From the NCBI RefSeq assembly GCF_003937825.1, contig NZ_RSFW01000006.1, positions 124,001-188,000 on the forward strand: a stretch of 64,000 nt of DNA. Reading direction: 5' to 3'. The position numbers were made by a program, and so were the translations under genes. Each line of letters begins with the position of its first letter. Positions within the stretch are counted from its first letter, which is position 1. Under the pieces are notes generated by a model, which was not told the origin of the DNA, searched no databases, and worked only from the letters and a program-made list of their open reading frames with translations. This document shows positions 25,002 to 32,686 of this stretch, piece by piece. Origin of the DNA: Mesobacillus subterraneus (lineage in GTDB: Bacteria > Bacillota > Bacilli > Bacillales > Cytobacillaceae).

Positions 25002-25743
25002 AGCACTGGAAACCATCTCAAATAGCCTAATACAGGATTCGCGAGTCAAGGCGATCTTCGTCAAAGGGTCTGTCGGACGTGGTGAGCATGACGAGCATTC
25101 GGATCTTGATTTGTATTGTCTAGTAGAAGACTGTGAACTTGAGGGATTCCTGAAAGACCGTATTCGCCATCTGGAGTCCTATAATCAATTGCTCTTCCAT
25201 GATGACATTTACATTATTGCGCCACAAATCCTGGCTGTTTATGAAAATATGGTCCATGTGGATTTATTTACGGTCACACCCGATACCTTCGTGGAAAAGG
25301 ATTATTATAAAGTTATCCATGATCCGCAGCAGCGATTGATTCAATATGAACCAAAGCAAAGCCTGCGATTGTCTGCTGGTGAATTCCAGGATGCCGTCGA
25401 TGATGTTGCCTGGTTCCTTTTTCAATATAGAAAGGCATCAGCCCGCTCGAACGATCTTTGGGCGGTGAATTTGCTGAACAATGTCATCACAAACCTTTCA
25501 AGAGTCCTTCTCCATCGCTACAGGCCCGAACGCGCGCAGCTTGGACTGAAAACTCTTAAGACATCCCTGCCTGAGGCGATTTTGGCAGAGGTCAAGAAGA
25601 TACAGGAACACACAACTCCTGGAAAACATCAAGCAGCGGTGGTACTTCTCATCGAGCTGCTGAAAGGACAAACAGAATGGATTTTTAAAGAAGTCCCCGA
25701 CTCTGATAAAATCAAGCCTTTATGGAATCGGATGATTGGCTGA
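24988..25743 (+). CDS. Nucleotidyltransferase-domain protein
   Basis: From ATG 24988 (after AGGAGAG) the protein has 251 residues. The N-terminal domain is a minimal nucleotidyltransferase: KGSVGRGEHDEHSDLDLYCL has the G-S...D-x-D metal-binding signature, with a third acid in VHVDLFTV. The C-terminal half is helical, like a kanamycin-type nucleotidyltransferase or HEPN-like substrate domain. It may act on a small molecule such as an aminoglycoside, but the substrate is unknown. It is translationally coupled to the patatin gene. Confidence 0.8.
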   Translation: MQLNEALETISNSLIQDSRVKAIFVKGSVGRGEHDEHSDLDLYCLVEDCELEGFLKDRIRHLESYNQLLFHDDIYIIAPQILAVYENMVHVDLFTVTPDTFVEKDYYKVIHDPQQRLIQYEPKQSLRLSAGEFQDAVDDVAWFLFQYRKASARSNDLWAVNLLNNVITNLSRVLLHRYRPERAQLGLKTLKTSLPEAILAEVKKIQEHTTPGKHQAAVVLLIELLKGQTEWIFKEVPDSDKIKPLWNRMIG

Positions 25744-25762
25744 ACGGTTTCGTTCAGCCAAC

Positions 25763-25945
25763 TTATTTTCGAAACTTGCCAGGATTCTCAATACGAATGG
25801 AAGCAACTTCCCCGCACTTTAAGCAAAATGTGTAGATCTTAATGGAGCCAGTGGTGAATTTTTTATCCAACGGCCTGATCGCCGTGTAATCTGTTCCTTC
25901 TGCAAATTCCGTGCCTCCACATTTTGTGCAATTGGTTTCAGTCAA
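25763..25945 (-). CDS. Zinc-ribbon protein, 60 aa
   Basis: AAAGGGG followed by AAACAAAA leads into TTG 25945. The 60-residue product has two CxxC knuckles, NCTKCGGTEF and FCLKCGEVAS, 34 residues apart, typical of a zinc ribbon. A longer frame to 26059 lacks a site and overlaps the TerC terminator. Such tiny ribbons are common in Bacillus; role unknown. Confidence 0.7.
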   Translation of the reverse strand: MTETNCTKCGGTEFAEGTDYTAIRPLDKKFTTGSIKIYTFCLKCGEVASIRIENPGKFRK

Positions 25946-26005
25946 TTTTGTTTCCCCTTTCCATAAACGTGTACATACATTACGTTTGCATATGGAAAAA
26001 GTTTC

Positions 26006-26039
26006 AAAAAAAGTGCGTCGATCATTACGACCGACGCAC
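26006..26039 (-). terminator. Terminator of the TerC-family gene
   Basis: Perfect 8-bp stem GTGCGTCG/CGACGCAC (26013-26020 with 26032-26039); minus strand continues TTTTTTTGAAAC. Confidence 0.8.
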
Positions 26040-26048
26040 TCTCTCAAG

Positions 26049-26825
26049 TTATTCTTCAAGTTCTCTTGCCGCGGCTTTATTTTTCGGTGCGAACCAGCCG
26101 GCTAGGGCGATTGCAATTAATACTCCGTAGAATATAATCGTCCACAACGTGCTATGCGGGAAGTCATGATCTAGAATCGCGATATCATCATGTGCAAGTG
26201 TGATTACGACTAGCTTGACACCGACCCAGGCAACAATAGCGTATGCTGTAGTCTCCAAAGCAGGTCTTTTTGCGAGAAGCTTAACAAACCATGATGCTGC
26301 GAACTTAATTAAGATCAATCCAGCAATTCCGCCAAGGACAACGACGATGAACTGCCCGCCATCCATTCCGCCAAAGTCATCAAGTGGGGAATCCGGTAGA
26401 CCGAGGGCAAGTGCTACTGCCGCAAGAATCGAGTCAATGGCAAAGGCCAGGTCCGCCAATGCAATTTTCCCTACTGTAGGCCAGAACCCCTTTCCCGCTG
26501 CTTCTTTCGCTTCATCCTTGCGTATGTTTTCATTTTCCTTACCGAAACGCGCCTTAATGACATGCTTCAATCCAAGGTAAAGCAAGTACGCTGCTCCAAG
26601 CGCTTGTATCTGCCAGACATTTGCAATAAAGGAAATACCAAATAGAGCACCAAATCGGAAGACGAAAGCCATGATGATTCCGTAATTGATTGCTTTTTTC
26701 TTCTGATCGTCAGGTAAATGTTTTGCAATAACCGCCAGTACGAGTGCATTATCAGCTGATAAAAGGCCTTCCAGACCAATCAAAATCAATAATGCCCATA
26801 AATACTCGAGCCAAATGGATTCCAT
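26049..26825 (-). CDS. TerC-family membrane protein (YkoY/YceF/Alx type)
   Basis: A 258-residue polytopic protein starting at ATG 26825 after AAGGAGAGAGG. Seven or eight helices are visible. The family marks are the two acidic membrane sites, LEGLLSADNALVLAVIAKHL and ALADLAFAIDSILAAVALAL. TerC/Alx proteins export manganese or help metalate exoenzymes in Bacillus. A hydrophilic Lys/Glu loop (GKENENIRKDEAKEAAG) separates the halves. I looked for a yybP-ykoY riboswitch upstream and could not support one. Confidence 0.88.
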   Translation of the reverse strand: MESIWLEYLWALLILIGLEGLLSADNALVLAVIAKHLPDDQKKKAINYGIIMAFVFRFGALFGISFIANVWQIQALGAAYLLYLGLKHVIKARFGKENENIRKDEAKEAAGKGFWPTVGKIALADLAFAIDSILAAVALALGLPDSPLDDFGGMDGGQFIVVVLGGIAGLILIKFAASWFVKLLAKRPALETTAYAIVAWVGVKLVVITLAHDDIAILDHDFPHSTLWTIIFYGVLIAIALAGWFAPKNKAAARELEE

Positions 26826-26995
26826 CCGCCTCTCTCCTTCCAAATAACAAACTTATGTAAAGGTCATTAACAATAGAATGACCAAATAAGGCACGGGTCA
26901 TGTGCCCTGGTAAAATTCTTTGTCGACCTTTTACGATATAACCTTATACCATTAAAATGTTTAGGCTAAACTCCTTCGGAAAGAGGCGTGAATTC

Positions 26996-27217
26996 TTACA
27001 TTTTAGATTGAGAAGTTCTTATGTTTTGTTTTATGGCAAAAATCAAAGCAAAAAGCAGCAAAGTGAAATGTAAAGCATAAAAGATTAAAGAGTAGTTGGA
27101 TTGTAAAACAAGGCCCACCAAAACAGCTGAACTTGATAACAAAATCATCCCGACAATAGCTTGCCGTCCTTCATCTCGTCTTCTAAAAACCCAAATACTG
27201 TATATTCGTTCAGATGC
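26996..27217 (-). CDS. Possible membrane-protein remnant, about 50-73 aa
   Basis: The open frame encodes IYSIWVFRRRDEGRQAIVG and two membrane helices (MILLSSSAVLVGLVLQ and IFYALHFTLLLFALIFAIK), ending IRTSQSKM. The sense is convincing, but there is no start codon with a ribosome site: only an internal ATG about 50 codons from the end. It is upstream of and co-directional with the small membrane gene at 27284. Likely a gene that has lost its 5' end, or one starting at a rare codon. Confidence 0.35.
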   Translation of the reverse strand, partial: ASERIYSIWVFRRRDEGRQAIVGMILLSSSAVLVGLVLQSNYSLIFYALHFTLLLFALIFAIKQNIRTSQSKM

Positions 27218-27283
27218 CTAACACTGACTGGTTAGGTGACAAACATGAGCATATACGATTTTCCCTCCACCATGTCTTCTTCC

Positions 27284-27463
27284 TCAATGTACCGACAAAA
27301 ATGCGAGCATAAACAGGAATACAAAGGTTACGCTAAAAGCGGTGCCAAGTACGATTTGGTTGTGGATGTCCCTTCTATTGTGCAGATTCCTTAACAGCAC
27401 AATCAAATTGTAAAACCAAACCCCTCCTAGTACAGGCAAGCCAAAAAAATATAGGTATTCCAA
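27284..27463 (-). CDS. Small two-span membrane protein, 59 aa
   Basis: A very strong AGGAGGAG lies seven bases before TTG 27463. The 59-residue product begins MEYLYFFGLPVLGGVWFY and has a second helix (TAFSVTFVFLFMLAFL), joined by the basic loop LRNLHNRRDIHNQ. It ends SVH. It is just downstream of the 27477 gene's stop region on the same strand, so the two may be one transcript. No family recognised. Confidence 0.55.
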   Translation of the reverse strand: MEYLYFFGLPVLGGVWFYNLIVLLRNLHNRRDIHNQIVLGTAFSVTFVFLFMLAFLSVH

Positions 27464-27476
27464 CTATAAACTCCTC

Positions 27477-27839
27477 CTAAAACAAATTCTCTTCTATTTT
27501 CATTTGAATTGTCCCGTCCGGATTAACTTTCTCCAGCAGAATGATCGCCTCTCCATAGTATCCTTGCTCGAAATATCCGATTACCGTTTCTTCTCGTTGC
27601 TGATTCATGCGATCATTATAATAAAGGATCATGCTATTTTCGCCGAACTCTTCTTCTGGCGTGATGGTTAATTCGTATGTTCCGCCAGCAGGTATGGTTG
27701 GAATTTTAATATCCGCGACGATTTCATTGTATGTAATAGTCAGGCCAGAAACGTCTTCATTTGTTTGATTCTTAATTGTAATATCAAAGCCAGCTTCCCC
27801 TATACCGAAACAAAATGAAAGCATGACAATGACCATCAA
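27477..27839 (-). CDS. Small exported protein, 120-130 aa
   Basis: From TTG 27839 the protein has 120 residues with a hydrophobic start (MVIVMLSFCFGIGEAG) and a domain with FDITIKNQTNEDVSGLTITY, a C2-like or Ig-like strand pattern. The frame is open for ten more codons (RKLVGTFIT) to ATT 27869, which follows GGAGGG by six bases. That extension would complete a classical signal peptide. The true start is therefore probably 27869 with a rare ATT codon. Confidence 0.55.
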   Translation of the reverse strand: MMVIVMLSFCFGIGEAGFDITIKNQTNEDVSGLTITYNEIVADIKIPTIPAGGTYELTITPEEEFGENSMILYYNDRMNQQREETVIGYFEQGYYGEAIILLEKVNPDGTIQMKIEENLF

Positions 27840-27939
27840 CGTGATAAAAGTGCCAACCAGCTTCCTAATATCTATCCCTCCACTTATTATCTATTTCTTT
27901 ACTAAACAGACGATTCCTCCCCTGCTTCAGTTTCCAATA

Positions 27940-27966
27940 AAAAAAGCTGCTTAAATTGAAGCAGCT
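27940..27966 (-). terminator. Terminator of the 27966-28199 gene
   Basis: AGCTGCTT/GAAGCAGCT stem with short loop, overlapping the stop codon; the minus strand continues TTTTTTATT. Confidence 0.65.
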
Positions 27967-28199
27967 CAATCGTATTCTTGATGAACATTATTCGCCAGCC
28001 TTTTTTTCAACTTCGATTTCCTGCTGCTATTCATGCTGACGCCCCTTGGGAAGTTTAAGGAATTCAGTTTTTTTTCCTTTGACCAGTCATGGTCATCGTC
28101 TTCAAATTCATATAAGAAATGGGAAGAGCGCATTTCATTTCTAGCGGTGATCACTCTTTTGGAAAGCAGCCGACCTCGTTGAGAATTTCGCGGAACCAT
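27966..28199 (-). CDS. Hypothetical basic protein, 77 aa
   Basis: AGAGGGGTGATGAG precedes ATG 28199. The protein is soluble and basic at both ends (NSQRGRLLSKRVITARN and SSRKSKLKKRLANN), with an acidic centre (EFEDDDHDW). This charge pattern may mean nucleic-acid binding or a spore protein, but no family is recognised. Confidence 0.55.
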   Translation of the reverse strand: MVPRNSQRGRLLSKRVITARNEMRSSHFLYEFEDDDHDWSKEKKLNSLNFPRGVSMNSSRKSKLKKRLANNVHQEYD

Positions 28200-28340
28200 C
28201 TCATCACCCCTCTAAAAGAGATACTCCTTACTTTTATTTTACCATTTCTATACAAGTCCTATTTTGACTAAAATAAGTTTTTTCATCTGCCTCTTGCTTC
28301 CTTCTTTTAGAAAAAATTTCTACTTTTCCCTGAAAAACTC

Positions 28341-28369
28341 TTTCAATTAGTGTAAATTTACACTATATT
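28341..28369 (+). promoter_or_regulatory. Promoter with an 18-bp perfect palindrome in the spacer
   Basis: TTTCAA (28341-28346) and TATATT (28364-28369) are 17 bases apart. The palindrome TAGTGTAAATTTACACTA occupies 28348-28365, exactly the spacer. A dimeric repressor bound there would shut off the next two genes. No repressor gene is adjacent. Confidence 0.6.
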
Positions 28370-28404
28370 GTATATTAAGTAAATAGTCCAGAGGAGGGGG
28401 AAAC

Positions 28405-29700
28405 ATGACTCAAAGGAAGGGGTTATTAAGTGTCATTGGAATCGTCACTGTATTGATGGCTGCGAGCATCTTTTATCTGCTTTTTGCAGATGGAGATGAT
28501 TATAGATATCATACCGGGCTTGGTCATAGCCTTGCCTTATCTCCTAATGACAAGGTGATTGCTTTTTCTTTTTACCAAAATGGAACGGAAGCTATCTACA
28601 CATCGGCACTGGATGGTACAGAAGTTAAAAAGGTAAGCAATCCTGATCGTGAGAATCACAGGCAACCTGTTTTTTCAGCTGACGGGAGCAGGCTGCTGTA
28701 TTTATCGCAAAATCAAGATGGCATCCAATCGCTTTACATAGCAAATATTGATGGTGCCAATCCAGAGAAACTTTCCAAAGATGCACAGCATGTATCTGGA
28801 GCTGTTTTTTCAGAGGACGGCAATACTATTTTTTACGCGAGTACGCCTGCAAAAGAATTCATGAAATCGGAAGGTGAGTCACAAGAGGGTTTTCATTTAT
28901 TTTCGGTGGAACATGACGGAAACAATCTGCAGCGTCTCACAGACCAAGACTTAATCACGATACACAGTCTAATCCATTTGGATGAAACGAAGGAAATCTT
29001 ATTTCAGGATGATCAGGACGTTCTGGCTTTTGATCTAGAGGAAAAACGGATCTACCAATCCGGGTTCAGCAGCAAGCTTCCGAATGACTTCTTTTACCTG
29101 ACCTATTCACCGTCAAGAAATATGGCCGCCTACACTGCCGTTTCCAATGAATCGAAGGATTCCTCTCTTTTCAAGTATGAATTGTTTCTTCGTGATTTCA
29201 CGAAAGACCACACCAAGAGGCTGACTGATTTGAATACGGCAGTGGTATCGCCAGTATTTTTTCATCAACAGGAGAACATTCTTTTCCTCGAGAATGTGAA
29301 CTGGCCAAATGTCCCTGAAGAATACAAATTGATGAATATTGATTTGAAAACCAAAGAAATGAATGAAATCAATCTGGGTATAACTTCGTCACAGTCCAGA
29401 AACCCGGTCATGAAAGCGATTAATTATACCGTGAACGGCTGGACCGTTGGGCTTTTATATACCTTGCTGCTCCTTCTGCTGACTGTTTATGTAAAAAAAG
29501 TTTATTTGCCCTCGCTCATCAGCCTGGCAATCGCCCTCCTATCCGTTGCAGCCAGCTTCATTGTAGCTGCGGCAATTGACCCATGGGCTGGCATTGGTGT
29601 TGGGATGCTGGCGGCAGGCATGTTGGCTTGCACTATTGTCGCCTTCATCTTTGCCTTTGTATGGAAGTTTATCAGAAAAGGGGAAAATAAAAATGTCTGA
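28405..29700 (+). CDS. Membrane protein with extracytoplasmic TolB-like beta-propeller
   Basis: A 431-residue protein starting at ATG 28405 after AGAGGAGGGGG. A signal anchor (about 9-27) is followed by a propeller of TolB/WD40-like repeats (SPNDKVIAFSFYQNGTEAIY, FSADGSRLLYLSQNQDGIQS, FSEDGNTIFYASTP), about residues 40-325. Three or four membrane helices end the protein. The propeller would face outside and could sense or scaffold envelope components. It overlaps the next membrane gene by 8 bp, implying a two-protein unit. Confidence 0.75.
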   Translation: MTQRKGLLSVIGIVTVLMAASIFYLLFADGDDYRYHTGLGHSLALSPNDKVIAFSFYQNGTEAIYTSALDGTEVKKVSNPDRENHRQPVFSADGSRLLYLSQNQDGIQSLYIANIDGANPEKLSKDAQHVSGAVFSEDGNTIFYASTPAKEFMKSEGESQEGFHLFSVEHDGNNLQRLTDQDLITIHSLIHLDETKEILFQDDQDVLAFDLEEKRIYQSGFSSKLPNDFFYLTYSPSRNMAAYTAVSNESKDSSLFKYELFLRDFTKDHTKRLTDLNTAVVSPVFFHQQENILFLENVNWPNVPEEYKLMNIDLKTKEMNEINLGITSSQSRNPVMKAINYTVNGWTVGLLYTLLLLLLTVYVKKVYLPSLISLAIALLSVAASFIVAAAIDPWAGIGVGMLAAGMLACTIVAFIFAFVWKFIRKGENKNV

Positions 29701-29989
29701 ACCAGTCGGAATGATTATCACGATTCTAGTCAATATTGCCCTGTTTGGTTTGGCAAACTACTTTGCCATTAAACATTCCGTTCAAAATGTAAAAAAACGA
29801 ATTGCTGCAGGAATCATCTTTCTTCTGTGCACACCAGCAGTCTTTTTCATCACGCTGTATATCGGCGCTCTTTGGGACGATTCCGGCTGGGGAGCGGGCA
29901 TTGTTACTGTCATTGCCTCTGGTTTATATATATTGAACGGACTCGGAATGCTGTTATCTTCAATCCACATCCACTTCAGTAAAACATAA
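29693..29989 (+). CDS. Small membrane partner protein, 98 aa
   Basis: ATG 29693 lies inside the last codons of the propeller gene; GGGGAAAATAAAA is the ribosome site. Three membrane helices are visible (MIITILVNIALFGLANYF, IAAGIIFLLCTPAVFFITLY, GIVTVIASGLYILNGLGML). The overlap points to a stoichiometric partner of the propeller protein. No family recognised. Confidence 0.7.
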   Translation: MSEPVGMIITILVNIALFGLANYFAIKHSVQNVKKRIAAGIIFLLCTPAVFFITLYIGALWDDSGWGAGIVTVIASGLYILNGLGMLLSSIHIHFSKT

Positions 29990-29990
29990 C

Positions 29991-30021
29991 AAAAAACCAA
30001 CTCCACGTTGAGTTGGTTTTT
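29991..30021. terminator. Bidirectional terminator between convergent genes
   Basis: CCAACTC/GAGTTGG stem (29997-30003 with 30010-30016), T5 on the plus side and A6 on the other, serving both the membrane pair and the 30023 gene. Confidence 0.75.
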
Positions 30022-30022
30022 G

Positions 30023-30574
30023 TCATTGTGGTGATCCAGGCGGATAATAATATGGCGGAACTTTAAGCCAGCCCCTTTTGCGCATCAATGTCTTTAATGT
30101 CGTTCCGAACGCAGACCACTCAAGGTAGAATTGCAGCCACATCCGGCCTACATCGTCTCGGACAGCATCTGCCTGTCCTTTTGAACACGCCTGCATACAA
30201 GTGACCAACTTAAATGCAACACCATTCGCCAGTTCATCATCTGTTAACTTAACACCAAGGGGAATATCATTTGGATCCGAATTCGGTTTTGCCGCAGTTG
30301 TATCCGGTAAAGGAAGTCCTTCTTTTTTCATAAAATCATTCAAGCTTCGCACTTGTGCCTCACATATCCTAATAAGATCATTAAGCATTTCCTTGACTTC
30401 ATCATCCGTCGTCGTGTTCAAGCCCGCTTCCTCATAACGAATGAATTCAACCATTAAGGTCAGATAAGTCCAGCAATCTCCCGCTTCAATGATATGCATA
30501 GGTGATTTTGGTTCATTCGCAGTATCAACAGATATTTTCAGCATACTCCAAATCGCTTCGAAAGGATTAGACAT
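30023..30574 (-). CDS. DUF3231-family protein
   Basis: GGGGGAGGAGGTGTAAA precedes ATG 30574. The 183-residue protein is a helical bundle of the type seen in DUF3231 (EAGDCWTYLTLMVEFIRYEE, ANGVAFKLVTCMQACSKGQA). Members of this family occur in spore-forming Bacillus and often have two such domains; this one has a single domain and a proline/tyrosine-rich tail (PPYYYPPGSPQ). The fold may resemble ferritin-like coat proteins. Function is unknown. Confidence 0.75.
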   Translation of the reverse strand: MSNPFEAIWSMLKISVDTANEPKSPMHIIEAGDCWTYLTLMVEFIRYEEAGLNTTTDDEVKEMLNDLIRICEAQVRSLNDFMKKEGLPLPDTTAAKPNSDPNDIPLGVKLTDDELANGVAFKLVTCMQACSKGQADAVRDDVGRMWLQFYLEWSAFGTTLKTLMRKRGWLKVPPYYYPPGSPQ

Positions 30575-30624
30575 TTTACACCTCCTCCCCCTTATCATTT
30601 CAAATAATGAGAGAAAACATGCAG

Positions 30625-30677
30625 AAACAGAGGGACGGTTCTTGTGTTTTCAAAACACAAGAACCGTCCCCCTGTTT
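30625..30677. repeat. REP-like perfect palindrome
   Basis: Two nearly perfect 24-nt arms meet at 30650: AAACAGAGGGACGGTTCT followed by TGTGTTTT, and the mirror ending AACCGTCCCCCTGTTTT. A half copy is at 14137. Such palindromes in Bacillus accompany REP-associated (Y1) transposases, though none is in the window. It also overlaps the stop of tatA and can terminate it. Confidence 0.65.
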
Positions 30678-30868
30678 TACTTACTGTCGTTTTTATCTTC
30701 CCTGATTTCCTTCTTGACCTCATCTGTGAGGCCTTCGGTTGCTTTTTTGAATTCTCTCATTGACTTCCCTACTGCTCGTCCGATCTCCGGCAACTTGTTT
30801 GGTCCGAAGATGATCAGCGCAATCACCAGAATCAGGATTAATCCTGGAAACCCTATATTTGAAAGCAT
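30677..30868 (-). CDS. tatA: Twin-arginine translocase subunit TatA
   Basis: A 63-residue protein with one short membrane helix ([13 protein letters not shown]), the hinge [16 protein letters not shown] and an amphipathic helix ending in a charged tail. TatA forms the pore-like assembly that moves folded proteins with RR signals. No tatC follows, as in lone tatA genes elsewhere. GGAGACGATGTA precedes ATG 30868. Confidence 0.9.
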   Translation of the reverse strand: MLSNIGFPGLILILVIALIIFGPNKLPEIGRAVGKSMREFKKATEGLTDEVKKEIREDKNDSK

Positions 30869-31006
30869 TACATCGTCTCCTATTGAAAAGATACGTCCAT
30901 TATAGCGAAAAGTTGAAAGGATTTAAACCCATTGGTTTTTAGCGTATCATTACGATTCTTTAGATAAAAATAAGTTTGAAGAATCATCATGAAGGAGTGA
31001 ATCATC

Positions 31007-31528
31007 ATGAAGTTTAAATTCGGATTGTTAATGGTATGTCTAATCCTCAGTTATGGATTATCAGGGAATGCTTCTGCCCAGACCCCGGTTCCGCCAGATT
31101 TTGGAGCAAAAGGAGCACTCCAGGACTCTTCGATTACCCTCGAAGAAGCACTGGTGTACGCTATTCAGGATGAGTACCTGGCACAGGCCCGATATGATGC
31201 GATCATTGGCAAATTCGGCAATGTCCGTACTTTTACCAATATTAAGGCTGCTGAGCAGCGCCACATCAGTGCCCTGGTCAACCTTTTCCAAAAATACAAT
31301 ATTAAGATTCCAGACAACAACGCCAGCCAATATGTGACCGCCCCTGAAACCCTTAAGGATGCATATAAACAAGGCGTGGACGGCGAGATTGAAAATATCG
31401 CGATGTATGACAAGCTAAAAGGCATTCCCTCCTTACCGGAGGATGTGAAGGCTGTGTTCACACAGCTGGGCAACGCATCGAAAAATCACCTCGAGGCATT
31501 CCGTCGTGGATTGGGTCGTGGGCATTAA
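31007..31528 (+). CDS. Secreted DUF2202 ferritin-like protein
   Basis: A 173-residue protein with a signal peptide cut after ASA (MKFKFGLLMVCLILSYGLSG). The mature part is a ferritin-like bundle (ITLEEALVYAIQDEYLAQAR, AAEQRHISALVNLFQKY, DGEIENIAMYDKL, NHLEAF). E and H of the E...ExxH type repeat are present, suggesting a diiron site. DUF2202 proteins are of unknown physiological role. AAGGAGTGAATCATC precedes ATG 31007. Confidence 0.83.
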   Translation: MKFKFGLLMVCLILSYGLSGNASAQTPVPPDFGAKGALQDSSITLEEALVYAIQDEYLAQARYDAIIGKFGNVRTFTNIKAAEQRHISALVNLFQKYNIKIPDNNASQYVTAPETLKDAYKQGVDGEIENIAMYDKLKGIPSLPEDVKAVFTQLGNASKNHLEAFRRGLGRGH

Positions 31529-31536
31529 TAACCACA

Positions 31537-31561
31537 ATCGCTTGGTTTATAGCCAAGCGAT
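31537..31561. terminator. Terminator between convergent genes
   Basis: Perfect 9-bp stem ATCGCTTGG/CCAAGCGAT (31537-31545 with 31553-31561); flanked by TATTATT. Confidence 0.6.
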
Positions 31562-31562
31562 A

Positions 31563-32069
31563 TTATTGTACAGTCCAGTGATAAGATAATGCCTTTAGCT
31601 TCTTTTTTACAAAATGAAAAAACAAGAGCAATAATATAGCTGACGCTGGATATACCGGGATGGAATAAAGGATTTTCCAGCCGGTGTAAACAAGGGCTTT
31701 GTTTATGACACAGATCCATTCATAAAAGACGGCAAACACCGTCCAAAAAAGGATATACCAGGCTGTTTTTTTACCATAAAGTTCGAACTTATCGTAGATA
31801 TATAAGAATACCAAGGATGCACAAGGATACATGAAAAAATGAAACAATGCACCTGAAAGTTCATATGTGGGATTATCGCCAAAATAATATAGCTTAAAAG
31901 GTGTTGCGATTAAGAAATAATCTATTGAAGAAACGAGTGACAGATTGTAAATCCAAATCAATAACACCATTACAGGGGGAAAATATCTTCGTATAGGCCA
32001 AAACGCTAGCAATGCAGCCGTTGAAGAAATTAGGAAGAACCATTCATTCCAATCATAGGTTACATTCAT
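31563..32069 (-). CDS. CBO0543-family membrane protein (copy 2)
   Basis: GGGGAGTACAA precedes ATG 32069, giving a 168-residue protein with five membrane helices (WFFLISSTAALLAFWPI, YYFGDNPTYELSGALFHFF, ILFWTVFAVFYEWICV). The aromatic-rich pattern with EW in the fourth helix is that of the CBO0543 family of spore-formers, of unknown role. Its start overlaps the stop of the next gene by 4 bp (ATGA). The two are tandem paralogues. Confidence 0.75.
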   Translation of the reverse strand: MNVTYDWNEWFFLISSTAALLAFWPIRRYFPPVMVLLIWIYNLSLVSSIDYFLIATPFKLYYFGDNPTYELSGALFHFFMYPCASLVFLYIYDKFELYGKKTAWYILFWTVFAVFYEWICVINKALVYTGWKILYSIPVYPASAILLLLFFHFVKKKLKALSYHWTVQ

Positions 32070-32539
32070 TTGTACTCCCCTCCCCTGAACAACAAAATGC
32101 GAAAAATTTTCATGAAACCAAGCAAGCTCGCCAGCCCGCCAAACCAGATAGCCGGGGACCACCAGAATTGCCAATTTACATGAATCAGAACGCCTAGAAA
32201 ATGATTCACCCATTCAATACTCGTCAAAATAGCCACAAAAACAACTGTTAAGATTGATTTCTTAAACCAGGTACTCGAGGTTAGGTAGTAATCAACAAAT
32301 AGAACCATCACCAGCGGATATATGGTATTCCGACTTAAAAAGTGCGAAAGTTCATGTGTTAAGATTTCAGGAATATGCAGCGTCTTGAAATTCATATAGC
32401 ATAAAGCTGAAAAATTCTCCCCGATGTATGACCCCACCATCCAATAGGCGATGATTTCAAGGATATGGAGATTCTTCTTTTTCTTGATGAAAAACAGTAA
32501 TATGATGCCATTCAGGATGAGATAAAATAACAAGACCAT
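32066..32539 (-). CDS. CBO0543-family membrane protein (copy 1)
   Basis: GAGGAGAAGCCAGC precedes ATG 32539, giving a 157-residue protein with five hydrophobic segments (VLLFYLILNGIILLFFI, YPLVMVLFVDYYLT, ILTVVFVAILTSIEWVNHFL). It is paralogous to the gene that follows and translationally coupled to it by an ATGA overlap. A heterodimer is plausible. Confidence 0.72.
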   Translation of the reverse strand: MVLLFYLILNGIILLFFIKKKKNLHILEIIAYWMVGSYIGENFSALCYMNFKTLHIPEILTHELSHFLSRNTIYPLVMVLFVDYYLTSSTWFKKSILTVVFVAILTSIEWVNHFLGVLIHVNWQFWWSPAIWFGGLASLLGFMKIFRILLFRGGEYK

Positions 32540-32686
32540 GCTGGCTTCTCCTCTATTCAAACTTTTACCATGGGAATATTGTTCCCAATTGGAAGTTTTC
32601 CTCTCATTAAATTGCTTTCTCGTTAAAAGGATTTTTAACCGCCGCTATCTAATTATCTATATAAACAATTTAAGGTGGTCTAAAAG

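Noticed and set aside
26844-26995. yybP-ykoY (manganese) riboswitch upstream of the TerC gene
   Set aside because: Only a GGAG-like segment and a GGCAC/GTGCC stem are visible; the conserved loops could not be placed.
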